Shown here piece after piece: positions 1-5,948 of a DNA stretch of 7,146 bases. Positions within the stretch are counted from its first letter, which is position 1, and every line of letters begins with the position of its first letter. Position numbers and translations under genes: made by a program. The stretch spans positions 1-7,146 of the forward strand of contig JADFMW010000142.1 in NCBI GenBank assembly GCA_022563655.1, given 5' to 3'. Under the pieces are notes generated by a model. It had not been told where the DNA came from. It made no database searches and saw only the letters and a program-made list of their open reading frames with translations. The stretch comes from Pseudomonadota bacterium (GTDB lineage Bacteria > Pseudomonadota > Alphaproteobacteria > JAAXGF01).

Positions 1-438
1 CGGCGCCATGTCGAGGTCGATCAGCCCCGGCGCATAACCCGGCCCGATGGCCAGCTTGTCCATATAGACGTCCGGGGCGTGCAGCATCGAATGGCGCGGC
101 CCCATCGCTACCACGGTCAGGGCGTTCGGCATCGCCTTGGCGGTCAGCGTCGTGCCCTCCAGAGGGTCGAGCGCGATATCGACCTCCTCGCCACGCCCGG
201 TGCCCACCTTCTCGCCGATGAACAGCATCGGCGCCTCGTCGCGCTCGCCCTCGCCGATCACCACGGTGCCGTCGATATCGAGCGCGTTGAGCGCCTGGCG
301 CATGGCGTCGACGGCCGCCTGGTCGGCGGCGTGCTCGTCGCCGCGCCCCATCCATTTCGAGCAGGCGATCGCCGCCGCCTCGGTCACGCGCACCGCTTCG
401 AGCGCCATGTTTCGATCCAGACCGCGCACCTTGGCCAT
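1..438 (-). CDS. glpX: Fructose-1,6-bisphosphatase class II (GlpX), N-terminal 146 residues; runs off the left edge
   Basis: This enzyme hydrolyses fructose 1,6-bisphosphate to fructose 6-phosphate in gluconeogenesis (some homologues also act on sedoheptulose 1,7-bisphosphate); it is cytosolic and metal-dependent. The visible part reads MAKVRGLDRN, then GRGDEHAAD, VVIGEGERDEAPML (59-72), KVGTGRGEE and DPLEGTTLTA (91-100). By alignment from memory to E. coli GlpX, the metal and substrate ligands Asp33, Glu57, Asp85 and Glu88 correspond to D39, E63, D91 and E94 here, all present. The family is about 320-340 residues, so a bit under half is seen and the last base of the window falls on a codon boundary. 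The ATG at 438-436 has a GGAGGA Shine-Dalgarno about 7 nt upstream. Only 15 bp separate it from the hom stop, so the two are almost certainly one transcript. The assignment is firm; only the C-terminus (including the later catalytic Glu) is unseen. Confidence 0.95.
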   Translation of the reverse strand, partial: MAKVRGLDRNMALEAVRVTEAAAIACSKWMGRGDEHAADQAAVDAMRQALNALDIDGTVVIGEGERDEAPMLFIGEKVGTGRGEEVDIALDPLEGTTLTAKAMPNALTVVAMGPRHSMLHAPDVYMDKLAIGPGYAPGLIDLDMAP

Positions 439-453
439 CGCCCCGTCCTCCGC

Positions 454-1746
454 CTAGAGCAGTTCGATTCTGATCATACGCGGCGGCTCGAGCACGGTCT
501 TCAGCCGCGCGATCTGCGCCAGCGCGCGCAGCATCGCCGCCTCCTCGGTCTCGTGGGTGGTGAGCACCACGGGGACCACGTCGCCCGGGTTGCGCCCGCG
601 CTGAATCAGCGCCTCCACCGATACCTGTTCATCGCGCAGCGCCGCCGTCACATCGGTAATCACCCCGGGGCGATCGACCACCATCAGACGGATGTAGTAC
701 GCGCCGACGTGGCGCGCCATCGCCGCCGCCGGGATGGCCTCCAGCTCGCGCACGGGAATACCGAACACCGGCAGTATCTGCCCCCTTGCGATGTCGGCGA
801 GATCGCCGATCACCGCCGACGCCGTCGGGCCCGCGCCGGCGCCGCGGCCGCCGAACATGGTGCGCTCGATATAGTCGCCCTCGACGACGACCGCGTTGAA
901 CACGCCATCGACGTGGGCGATGGGCACGTCGACCGACACCATGCACGGGTGCACCCGCTGCTCGAGTCCCCGCTCGGTCAGACCGGCGATGCCGAGCAGC
1001 TTGATATGGTAGCCAAGCTCGAGGGCATACTCGATATCGAGGGCGCCGATGTGGCGGATGCCCTCGATATGCACGGCTTCGAAGTCGACCGGGCGGCCGA
1101 AGGCCAGGCTGGCCAGGATCGCCAGCTTGTGGGCCGAATCGACGCCGTCGATGTCGAGGCTGGGGTCGGCCTCGGCGTAACCCAGGCGTTGCGCCTCTTC
1201 CAGCGCGCCGGCGAAGTCGAGGCCGCTCTCGCGCATGGCGCCGAGGATGTGGTTGCAGGTGCCGTTGAGGATGCCGTAGACGCGCGAGATGGCGTTGCCC
1301 GCGAGCCCCTCGCGCAGCGCCTTGACGATCGGGATGCCACCGGCCACCGCCGCCTCGTAGCCCAGGGCGACTCCAGCCTCCTCGGCGGCCATGGCAAGCG
1401 CCGTGCCGTGGTGGGCGAGCATCGCCTTGTTGGCGGTGACCAAGTGCTTGCCGTTGGCGATTGCCGCTTTGCACAGCTCCAACGCGATACCCTGCGAACC
1501 GCCGATGAGCTCGACGACAACGTCGACCCCGGGATCGGCGGCAAGCCCGAGCGCATCGTCGTGCCAGGCCACGGCGCCGATGTCGACGCCACGCTCGCGG
1601 CTGCGGTCGCGCGCCGAAACCGCCACCACCTCGAGGCGGCGACCGCAGCGCTTGGCGAGCAGGTCGGCGTGTTCGGTAAGCAACCGGAGCGCGCCGACTC
1701 CGACCGTGCCGAGCCCGGCGACGCCGATGCGCAACGGACCCGCCAT
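454..1746 (-). CDS. hom: Homoserine dehydrogenase with C-terminal ACT domain
   Basis: It catalyses NAD(P)H-dependent reduction of aspartate semialdehyde to homoserine, the branch point to threonine and methionine (cytosol, EC 1.1.1.3). The protein is 430 residues, a usual length for the monofunctional bacterial enzyme. Visible in order: Rossmann motif GLGTVG (11-16); VTANKAML (103-110) with the conserved Lys107; GYEAAVAGGIPIVKALREGL (129-148); the homoserine-binding stretch ILNGTCNHIL (159-168); AEADPSLDIDGVDSAHKLAI (191-210) with the conserved acidic residues and Lys207; then an ACT domain from about 348 (YYIRLMVVDRPGVITDVTAAL), which in this family usually mediates threonine feedback. The ATG at 1746-1744 was chosen because the protein then begins directly with the dinucleotide fold (MAGPLRIGVAGLG). 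An upstream in-frame extension to 1872 overlaps the preceding gene and has no homology-like content. A GTG lies immediately before the ATG and a G-rich SD-like stretch precedes it. No threonine attenuator or leader peptide is seen upstream; glpX follows 15 bp downstream. Confidence 0.96.
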   Translation of the reverse strand: MAGPLRIGVAGLGTVGVGALRLLTEHADLLAKRCGRRLEVVAVSARDRSRERGVDIGAVAWHDDALGLAADPGVDVVVELIGGSQGIALELCKAAIANGKHLVTANKAMLAHHGTALAMAAEEAGVALGYEAAVAGGIPIVKALREGLAGNAISRVYGILNGTCNHILGAMRESGLDFAGALEEAQRLGYAEADPSLDIDGVDSAHKLAILASLAFGRPVDFEAVHIEGIRHIGALDIEYALELGYHIKLLGIAGLTERGLEQRVHPCMVSVDVPIAHVDGVFNAVVVEGDYIERTMFGGRGAGAGPTASAVIGDLADIARGQILPVFGIPVRELEAIPAAAMARHVGAYYIRLMVVDRPGVITDVTAALRDEQVSVEALIQRGRNPGDVVPVVLTTHETEEAAMLRALAQIARLKTVLEPPRMIRIELL

Positions 1747-1814
1747 CACCCCATCACCCGAACGTCTCGCCGCGGCGCGACGAGCGGTCGGCGTGGACGC
1801 GCCGGCGCCTCGGG
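1747..1814 (-). other. 68-bp spacer between the OmpA-like lipoprotein gene and hom
   Basis: I see no T-tract terminator, no leader peptide and no clear promoter here. It contains only short G+C-rich palindromic words such as GCGCCGGCGC. The gap is compatible with read-through from the lipoprotein gene into hom-glpX, but a hom promoter hidden in G+C-rich sequence cannot be excluded by eye. Confidence 0.4.
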
Positions 1815-3212
1815 TCAGAAATCGATATAGACCTGAACCCGGCGGTTGCCCGCCTCGCCGGACGGCATCCATTCGTAATAGATCGGTTCGTTATCCGACT
1901 TCGCCGAAACCATGACTGCGCCCTGCGCAACCCCATAGTGCACGAGTGCGTCACCCACCGCACGGGCGCGCGCGAGCGACACCCCGAAGTTGACCAGATT
2001 GTGACGATCGAAGGGCAACTCGCGCGTCCGGCTCGAGGCGTGGCCGATAACCCGGACCGTGCCGCCGCGCTTGCGGTAGGCCTTGGCGATGGTCCGCAAC
2101 GCCTTGCGTCCCTTGGCCGAAATCGCCGCCGAGCCGACGCCGAAGTACAGCACCGCCGAGTTAACCGAGAGCACCGCCGCGCCGGGGTCGAACGCCGGGC
2201 GAAGGCCGGGTGCCGGCGGCTGCCGCTGCAGGGAGGTCGGGCCGAGAGGGGCAACCACCCCCAGCGCCGGCGCTGAAGCGGCCGAGGCGTAGGCAACCAG
2301 CGTCGCGGTCGGCGGCGGCGCTACCGCGTACGGTCCAGACGCCGAGAAGTGGCGGCTGAAAATCCCGGTTACGTCCACACCGTAGCCCGGAGCGGAAACG
2401 AGCGCGGGGCGCGGCGGCTGGACGGCAGGCGCCACGGCGGGGGCGGCCGGTGCCGCGGCGGGGGCGGGCGGCGCCGCGGCGAGGACGGGCGGCGGCGCTG
2501 GCTGTGGCGGCGCCGGCGGCAGCGCAGTCGGTTGCGGCGCCGGCGGTGGCGGCGCCAGAGCCTGTTGCGGCGCTTCCGTCCCCTCTCGCCGGAACACCTC
2601 GTCGGTGTAGCGCGCGTGCTCGCGGTCGGCGACGAGACCCTCGGCGACCGACTTCAGCTCCGCCTGTGTCGTCTCGCGCGGCGGCGGCTCGGGCACCGTG
2701 GCAAGGCTGGGGAAAGGCGCGCCCGCGCCAGGAACCGCTTCGGACCGCGCGATCCGCACGGCAGCGGCCGATGCGACTTCTGGCGGCGGCGGCGGCGGCG
2801 CGGCGAGTGCGGGCAAAGCCTTGCCCACGCCCACCTCGGCCCGCGCGGCCGTGGCCGGCGCGACCTCGGGCGGCGGCGGCGCGGGCGCCGCGACGATGCC
2901 GGGGGAAGGCCTGGCAGCGCGCACCTCGGTCCGAGCGATCCCGGCCGGCACGATCTCGGGCGGCGGTGGCGGCGTGGGCGCCGCGACGAGGTCGGGGAAA
3001 GGCCTGCCCGCGCCCGGCTCGGCCCGCGCCGCCTTGGCCTGTGGCTCCTCGCTGTCGAAGGCGCCGACGACGCCGCGGTACCACTCCGCCGGGTTTGCGT
3101 AATCGGGAACCGTGTCGCAACCCGGAATCGCCAGTACCAAAGGCAAAACAGCCGCGGCGGTCAGGGGAAGCAGGACGCGACGGCAACGGGCTGGAATATC
3201 GGGCCGTTGCAT
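1815..3212 (-). CDS. OmpA-family envelope lipoprotein with a long Pro/Ala-rich tandem-repeat linker
   Basis: A 465-residue protein. The N-terminus is a probable lipoprotein signal: basic MQRPDIPARCRRVLL, a hydrophobic core, then LAIPGC with Cys32 as the likely lipidated residue (Pro at -2 is unusual, so a signal-anchor is possible). Next is PDYANPAEWYRGVVGAF (36-52). Residues 63-186 hold four imperfect ~31-residue repeats, each with an (R)xE start and a polyproline core. A short charged stretch (187-215) follows, then a Pro/Ala-rich segment (about 219-270), and the C-terminal OmpA-like domain (about 346-465): FGVGSAAISAKGRKAL, VRVIGHASSRT, VNFGVSLARARAVGDAL and a final NRRVQVYIDF. Such domains usually bind peptidoglycan and tether the outer membrane to the wall; here the Asp of the usual GHxD motif is Ser393, while the LSxxRA-type Arg is R415. 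The ATG at 3212 is preceded by a GAGAGG Shine-Dalgarno at good spacing; the frame extends up to 3311, but that extension lacks signal-peptide character. The exact role is not known to me; envelope integrity is an inference. Confidence 0.85.
   Translation of the reverse strand: MQRPDIPARCRRVLLPLTAAAVLPLVLAIPGCDTVPDYANPAEWYRGVVGAFDSEEPQAKAARAEPGAGRPFPDLVAAPTPPPPPEIVPAGIARTEVRAARPSPGIVAAPAPPPPEVAPATAARAEVGVGKALPALAAPPPPPPEVASAAAVRIARSEAVPGAGAPFPSLATVPEPPPRETTQAELKSVAEGLVADREHARYTDEVFRREGTEAPQQALAPPPPAPQPTALPPAPPQPAPPPVLAAAPPAPAAAPAAPAVAPAVQPPRPALVSAPGYGVDVTGIFSRHFSASGPYAVAPPPTATLVAYASAASAPALGVVAPLGPTSLQRQPPAPGLRPAFDPGAAVLSVNSAVLYFGVGSAAISAKGRKALRTIAKAYRKRGGTVRVIGHASSRTRELPFDRHNLVNFGVSLARARAVGDALVHYGVAQGAVMVSAKSDNEPIYYEWMPSGEAGNRRVQVYIDF
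2403..2558 (-). repeat. Low-complexity Pro/Ala coding tract in the OmpA-like lipoprotein
   Basis: This encodes residues about 219-270, almost entirely proline and alanine with a few glutamines (for example LPPAPPQPAPPPVLAAAP). It reads as an extended, disordered periplasmic spacer. On DNA it is a run of GGC/GCC-type triplets, prone to slippage and to alignment or assembly error. Confidence 0.8.
2655..3026 (-). repeat. Four degenerate ~93-bp tandem repeats inside the OmpA-like lipoprotein gene
   Basis: The translated units start at residues 63 (RAEPGAGRPFPDLVAAPTPP), 94 (RTEVRAARPSPGIVAAPAPP), 124 (RAEVGVGKALPALAAPPPPP) and 156 (RSEAVPGAGAPFPSLATVPE). Each has the plan (R)xE, a Gly/Ala-rich turn, a short hydrophobic stretch, then PPPP(P)E and an alanine-rich tail. 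Unit lengths of 30-32 residues stay in frame. The six-proline run at residues 139-144 and the five-proline run at 81-85 would be expected to need elongation factor P for efficient translation. Confidence 0.8.
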
Positions 3213-3443
3213 GGTGACCTCTCGTTCCCGGCTTGCAAGGACGCCGCCCATCGGGGCGCTGAATCGCATGGCGACACCACGGCCGAGAACGATTCTCGAC
3301 CATCGCGCCAACGCACTCTAACTGATTTTCCGCCGCGCATAAAGAGCCTAGCCGCGCGTGCCGTGACCCGCCGCCGGGGGCGCCGAATCCCGCCTCGAAC
3401 ATCTCGGCGCCGTCTGGATTCGGGCGCCGGGGAGCAGCGCGAG
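3213..3443 (-). other. 231-bp intergenic region: end of the F0 operon and upstream region of the lipoprotein gene
   Basis: No gene is supported here. On the b-subunit side there is a long imperfect stem-loop (3379-3428, listed separately). The middle (about 3317-3345) is locally A+T-richer, reading TTTATGCGCGGCGGAAAAT followed by CAGTTAGAGT on the minus strand. It is the most likely place for the lipoprotein promoter, but I cannot assign -35 and -10 boxes with confidence. A 15-bp interrupted palindrome, CGAGAA-CGA-TTCTCG, lies at 3284-3298, between that stretch and the start codon. Confidence 0.5.
3379..3428 (-). terminator. Imperfect 12-bp stem-loop after the b-subunit gene (candidate terminator or 3'-end stabiliser)
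   Basis: On the minus strand, GGCGCC-C-GAATCC (3428-3416) pairs with GGATTCGGCGCC (3390-3379). The stem is 12 bp with one bulged C, enclosing a 25-nt loop in which a further short GGCG/CGCC pairing is possible. It begins 16 nt after the atpF stop. No U-tract follows, so it is not a textbook intrinsic terminator. It could be a Rho-associated end or protect the transcript 3' end. Confidence 0.45.
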
Positions 3444-3923
3444 CTAATGCAGGTGCTTGTCGAGTTCGGCGATGGCCTCGTCGATCAACGCCGCCCGGCG
3501 CTGGGCGTGGAGCCGGCCAGCCAGCAGCTTGCGCGTGGCGCCCACGGCGATGTCGACGGCGGCGCCGCGGACCTCGGCGAGCGCCTCCTCCTCGGCGCGC
3601 GCGATACGGTCCATCGCCTGCTGCTTGCGCCGCTCGAGCGCAGCTTCCAAGGCCTCGGCCGCGTGCTTGGCCTGCCGCGCGGCCTCGTCGCCGGCGCGCG
3701 CCAGGATCTGCTCGGCCTCCGCGGCTGCCTCGCTGAGCTGGCGTTCGTACTGGGCGAGCAATGCTTGCGCCTCTTCGCGCAAGCGCACGGCCTCGTCGAG
3801 CTCCTCGCGAATCTTCGCCCCGCGCGCGTCGAGGGCCGCCAAAATCATCCGGCCCACCGGCCGGTAGACGGCGGCGGCGAAGATGACGAAGGCAAGCGCG
3901 ACCCAGAACTCCTCGCCGAACAT
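3444..3923 (-). CDS. atpF: F0F1 ATP synthase subunit b
   Basis: This is a 159-residue peripheral-stalk subunit of the ATP synthase, joining the membrane a subunit to the F1 head. There is one N-terminal membrane segment (about residues 6-28, FWVALAFVIFAAAVYRPVG). A long charged, alanine-rich coiled coil follows (LDEAVRLREEAQALLAQYER onward), ending AIAELDKHLH. The wording FWVALAFVIF followed by LDARGAKIREELDEA is typical of the alphaproteobacterial b subunit. The ATG at 3923 has a good AGAAGGA Shine-Dalgarno and overlaps the stop of the b' gene by one base (TGATG), implying translational coupling and the 1:1 stoichiometry expected for b and b'. A longer reading of this frame up to 4463 is an artefact running antiphase through the b' gene. 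It is the last gene of the operon, followed by a stem-loop. Confidence 0.95.
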   Translation of the reverse strand: MFGEEFWVALAFVIFAAAVYRPVGRMILAALDARGAKIREELDEAVRLREEAQALLAQYERQLSEAAAEAEQILARAGDEAARQAKHAAEALEAALERRKQQAMDRIARAEEEALAEVRGAAVDIAVGATRKLLAGRLHAQRRAALIDEAIAELDKHLH

Positions 3924-4429
3924 CAGTCCTTCTCGTTTGTCGCCAGTTCGATTGTCGCCCGCGCGAGCGCGGCCGTCACCGCCGCGCCGCCGGGCGCCGC
4001 TCCGATGAGCTTCTCGGTCGCCGCCCGGGCGATCTCGCCGGCGACGCCCGCGAGGTTGTCGAGCGCGTCCTGCTTGGCCGCCGCGATGCGCGCCTCCGCC
4101 GTGCGCACCCGCTTGGCGATCCGCGCGTCGAGCTTGGTGCTGCGGGCGGCCGCGTCGCTGGCCCGCCGCTCGGCCGCCTGGACCAGCACGTCGCGCGCCT
4201 CGGAGTGCGCCGCCGCGAGTGACTTCTCGTACTCGGCGAGCGCCGTCTCGGCCTCGGTCTTGAGCGACGCCGCGGCGTCGAGGTCGTGCGCGATGCGGTC
4301 CTGGCGCGCCTCGATCACGTCGCCGATCCGCGGCAGCACGACGCGCGCCATCACCAGGTAAAGGATGACGAAGGAGATCGTCAGCCACACCAGTTGCGAC
4401 GAGAACACTGCGGGATCGAGCTGCGGCAT
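3923..4429 (-). CDS. F0F1 ATP synthase subunit b' (second b-type stator subunit)
   Basis: This is a 168-residue partner of subunit b in the peripheral stalk; alphaproteobacteria, cyanobacteria and chloroplasts use a b/b' heterodimer. The gene is variously named atpG, atpX or atpF2. It starts MPQLDPAVFSSQLVW, with a membrane segment at about 12-31 (WLTISFVILYLVMARVVLP). An amphipathic coiled coil follows (IEARQDRIAHDLDAAASLKT, then EYEKSLAAAHSEARDVLVQA), ending ELATNEKD. The MPQLDPxxFxxQLxW opening is a strong b' signature and decides the start at ATG 4429, which has a GAGGG Shine-Dalgarno about 6 nt upstream. A GTG at 4444 would add MRGFA but has a poorer ribosome site. It follows atpE after a 74-nt spacer with a hairpin and overlaps atpF by one base. 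The b'-before-b order matches Rhodospirillum rubrum-type F0 operons. Confidence 0.93.
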   Translation of the reverse strand: MPQLDPAVFSSQLVWLTISFVILYLVMARVVLPRIGDVIEARQDRIAHDLDAAASLKTEAETALAEYEKSLAAAHSEARDVLVQAAERRASDAAARSTKLDARIAKRVRTAEARIAAAKQDALDNLAGVAGEIARAATEKLIGAAPGGAAVTAALARATIELATNEKD

Positions 4430-4448
4430 CGCGAACCCTCGCACCTGA

Positions 4449-4472
4449 CGCCGGGAGCACCATGCCCCGGCG
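4449..4472 (-). other. Intercistronic hairpin between atpE (c) and the b' gene
   Basis: CGCCGGG (4449-4455) and CCCGGCG (4466-4472) form a perfect 7-bp G+C stem with a 10-nt loop in the 74-nt spacer. No U-tract follows. Its position suggests an mRNA-processing or 3'-stabilising element for the c-subunit message, as operons often use such structures to set the high c:b ratio; this role is inference. Confidence 0.45.
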
Positions 4473-4480
4473 AGAGGCCG

Positions 4481-4510
4481 GTATTAGCCAGTATCAGGCA
4501 ATATCAGGCG
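4481..4510 (-). repeat. Three tandem ~10-bp repeats over the atpE stop codon
   Basis: On the plus strand the 10-mers GTATTAGCCA, GTATCAGGCA and ATATCAGGCG lie back to back at 4481, 4491 and 4501. The last contains the atpE stop (TCA at 4504-4506, TGA on the coding strand). Adjacent copies differ at two positions each. A 10-bp unit changes frame, so it cannot be a coding repeat; it looks like a local duplication at the 3' end of the gene. Confidence 0.6.
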
Positions 4511-4728
4511 AACAGAATGAGGAAGGCGATCAACAGCGCGTACAGCGCCACCGCCTCGACCAAGGCAAAGCCAAGCATCGTAAACGGGAACACCGTCGGC
4601 CGCGCCGCCGGATTGCGCGCCACCGACGAGACGAACGAAGCGAAGATGTTGCCGATGCCAATGCCGACGCCGCCGAGGCCGATAACGGCAAGCCCCGCGC
4701 CGATCAATTTCGCGGCTTCAACGTCCAT
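4504..4728 (-). CDS. atpE: F0F1 ATP synthase subunit c (proteolipid ring subunit)
   Basis: A 74-residue, two-helix hairpin protein that forms the rotating c-ring and carries protons through F0. Helix 1 has the glycine-rich packing motif GLGGVGIGIGN (17-27), and the polar loop is ARNPAA (37-42). Helix 2 carries the proton-binding carboxylate Glu58 in GFALVEAVALYALL; the protein ends FLILFA. The length is normal. No sodium-binding ligand set is apparent beside Glu58, so proton coupling is the default reading. The ATG at 4728 has a GAGGA Shine-Dalgarno 9 nt upstream, set in an A+T-rich leader unusual for this genome, consistent with strong initiation, since about ten copies are needed per complex. 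It lies between atpB (55-nt gap) and the b' gene (74-nt gap). Confidence 0.97.
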   Translation of the reverse strand: MDVEAAKLIGAGLAVIGLGGVGIGIGNIFASFVSSVARNPAARPTVFPFTMLGFALVEAVALYALLIAFLILFA

Positions 4729-4783
4729 GAGCCCAATTCCTCAAAGTTGCATGAAATCCAACGCCTCGAGCTCACCCGCCGGC

Positions 4784-5557
4784 TCAGTGCAGATGCAGCG
4801 CATCGCTGAGGTAAAGGCAGGCGAGAATGGCGAACACGTACGCTTGCAGGATCGCGACCACGACCTCGAGCCCCATGAGCAGGATAATGACGACGAAGGG
4901 GGCGATGCCGGCGATGCCCAGCGCGACGACGAAGCCTCCGAACACCGCGAGCATAGTGTGCCCGGCCATCATGTTGGCGAACAGGCGCAGCGCCAGGGTC
5001 ACGGGTCGCGCGAGGTACGACAGCAACTCGATCGGCACCAGCATCGGCATCATCACCAAAGGCACGCCCTGGGGCACGAAGTAGCTGAAGAAACGAAGGC
5101 GGTGCTTGACGATGCCGATCACGGTGACGCCGAGGAACACCACCGCGGCGAGCGCGAAGGTGACGATGATGTGGCTCGTGACCGTGAAGCCGTGCAGCCC
5201 GATCGGCCCGAGCAGCCCGAAAGGCAGCAAGCCCAGGGAGTTGCTGAACAGGATGAACATGAACAAGGTGAAAATGAAGGGGAAGTAGCGGCGCCCTTCG
5301 CTGCCCACGTTGTCGCGCACCATGTTGGCGACGAACTCGTAGGAGAGCTCCGCCATCGACTGCCAGCGTCCCGGCACCATGGCGTGCCGGCGCATGCCGC
5401 CGATGAGGAAAGTGGTGATCGCGGCGATGGCGATGAGCATGAACAGCGACGAGTTGGTGAACGACGCGTCGAGCCCGCCCAAGGGGATCTCGATCCACCT
5501 GTGAATTTCGAACTGCGCCAACGGGCTCTGCGTCTGTTCGGGCACGGCGTCTGCCAC
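4784..5557 (-). CDS. atpB: F0F1 ATP synthase subunit a
   Basis: A 257-residue polytopic inner-membrane subunit that supplies the proton half-channels against the c-ring. The N-terminus (SPLAQFEIHRWIEIPLGGLD) precedes membrane segments at about 36-54 (SSLFMLIAIAAITTFLIGG), 92-112, 126-149, 165-180, 200-228 and 229-250. The essential stator arginine is Arg191 in PVTLALRLFANMMAGH. Other family marks are ELSYEFVANMVRDNVG (70-85), FPFIFTLFMFILFSNSLGLLP (92-112) and EVVVAILQAYVFAIL near the end. The start is GTG at 5557: AGGAG lies 4-5 nt upstream and overlaps the TAG stop of atpI (TAGGAG), which points to translational coupling. The length agrees with homologues. Confidence is very high. Confidence 0.97.
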   Translation of the reverse strand: MADAVPEQTQSPLAQFEIHRWIEIPLGGLDASFTNSSLFMLIAIAAITTFLIGGMRRHAMVPGRWQSMAELSYEFVANMVRDNVGSEGRRYFPFIFTLFMFILFSNSLGLLPFGLLGPIGLHGFTVTSHIIVTFALAAVVFLGVTVIGIVKHRLRFFSYFVPQGVPLVMMPMLVPIELLSYLARPVTLALRLFANMMAGHTMLAVFGGFVVALGIAGIAPFVVIILLMGLEVVVAILQAYVFAILACLYLSDALHLH

Positions 5558-5563
5558 TCGCTC

Positions 5564-5947
5564 CTATTCTCTGCGCTCAGGTTCTCTGCGCTCAGGGCCC
5601 GCTGCGTCGTCGGGCCCCTCCTGGTCCGTGACTTCGCCCAACAGCCGCTGCGCCCTGCGGTAGACGTTCAAACCACCGGCGGCGGCGCCGAGGAAGAAGA
5701 AGATCACCAGGAACAACGGCGCCGTTCCCAGCCAGCGATCGAGCGCCCAGCCCAGCAAGACGGCCACGCCGAGCGCGCCCACCAGCTCGAACGCCACCTG
5801 CAGCGCGACACCCAGCGCACCCGATCGCAGGCCCTTCGCGTCCCGCCCCACGCGCCGGTCTTGCGCGCCGCGGGCCGTCTCGAGCCGGGCCTTCAGGTCG
5901 TCGAGCGATGGGGGCGGTTCGCGCTCGGTCAACGGCCGCTGATCCAA
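5564..5947 (-). CDS. atpI: AtpI, ATP synthase accessory (c-ring assembly) membrane protein
   Basis: A small protein of about 127 residues with a charged N-terminal helix (SLDDLKARLETARGAQDRR, about 14-32), two membrane segments (about 45-68 and 76-98, the second WLGTAPLFLVIFFFLGAAAG) and an acidic/basic tail ending GPERREPERRE. The LGTAPLFLVIFFFLGAAAGGLNVYR block is characteristic of the AtpI family, which sits first in alphaproteobacterial F0 operons and is thought to help c-ring assembly or Mg2+ supply; it is usually dispensable. The start is uncertain. The frame has no ATG or GTG, so TTG at 5947 (GGGTGGG about 9 nt upstream) or TTG at 5932 are the options; an ATG at 6002 is out of frame. 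The stop codon is inside the atpB ribosome site, 6 nt before atpB. Confidence 0.85.
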   Translation of the reverse strand: MDQRPLTEREPPPSLDDLKARLETARGAQDRRVGRDAKGLRSGALGVALQVAFELVGALGVAVLLGWALDRWLGTAPLFLVIFFFLGAAAGGLNVYRRAQRLLGEVTDQEGPDDAAGPERREPERRE

Positions 5948-5948
5948 A

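Noticed and set aside
1747..1814. Threonine-type attenuator or riboswitch ahead of hom
   Set aside because: The spacer is only 68 bp, with no leader peptide rich in regulatory codons, no terminator/antiterminator pair and no riboswitch motif.
79..1830. 583-residue open frame on the plus strand opposite hom and glpX
   Set aside because: Antisense shadow: the opposite strand holds two clear enzymes. The translation is Arg/His/Ala-rich with no recognisable domain, as expected from G+C-rich codon third positions.
2655..3026. CRISPR-like array
   Set aside because: The repeats are contiguous, degenerate, in frame and encode protein, with no unique spacers.
2161..3402. 413-residue minus-strand frame overlapping the lipoprotein gene
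   Set aside because: Gly/Arg low-complexity shadow in another frame, with no signal peptide or domain. The overlapping lipoprotein frame has both.
2349..4361. 670-residue plus-strand open frame across the lipoprotein gene, the spacer and the b/b' genes
   Set aside because: Antisense shadow; it begins as Gly/Arg low complexity mirroring the polyproline codons and has no domain.
3444..4463. 339-residue minus-strand reading that extends atpF upstream
   Set aside because: The added N-terminus reads out of frame through the b' gene. The real b subunit begins at ATG 3923 with its own Shine-Dalgarno and membrane helix.
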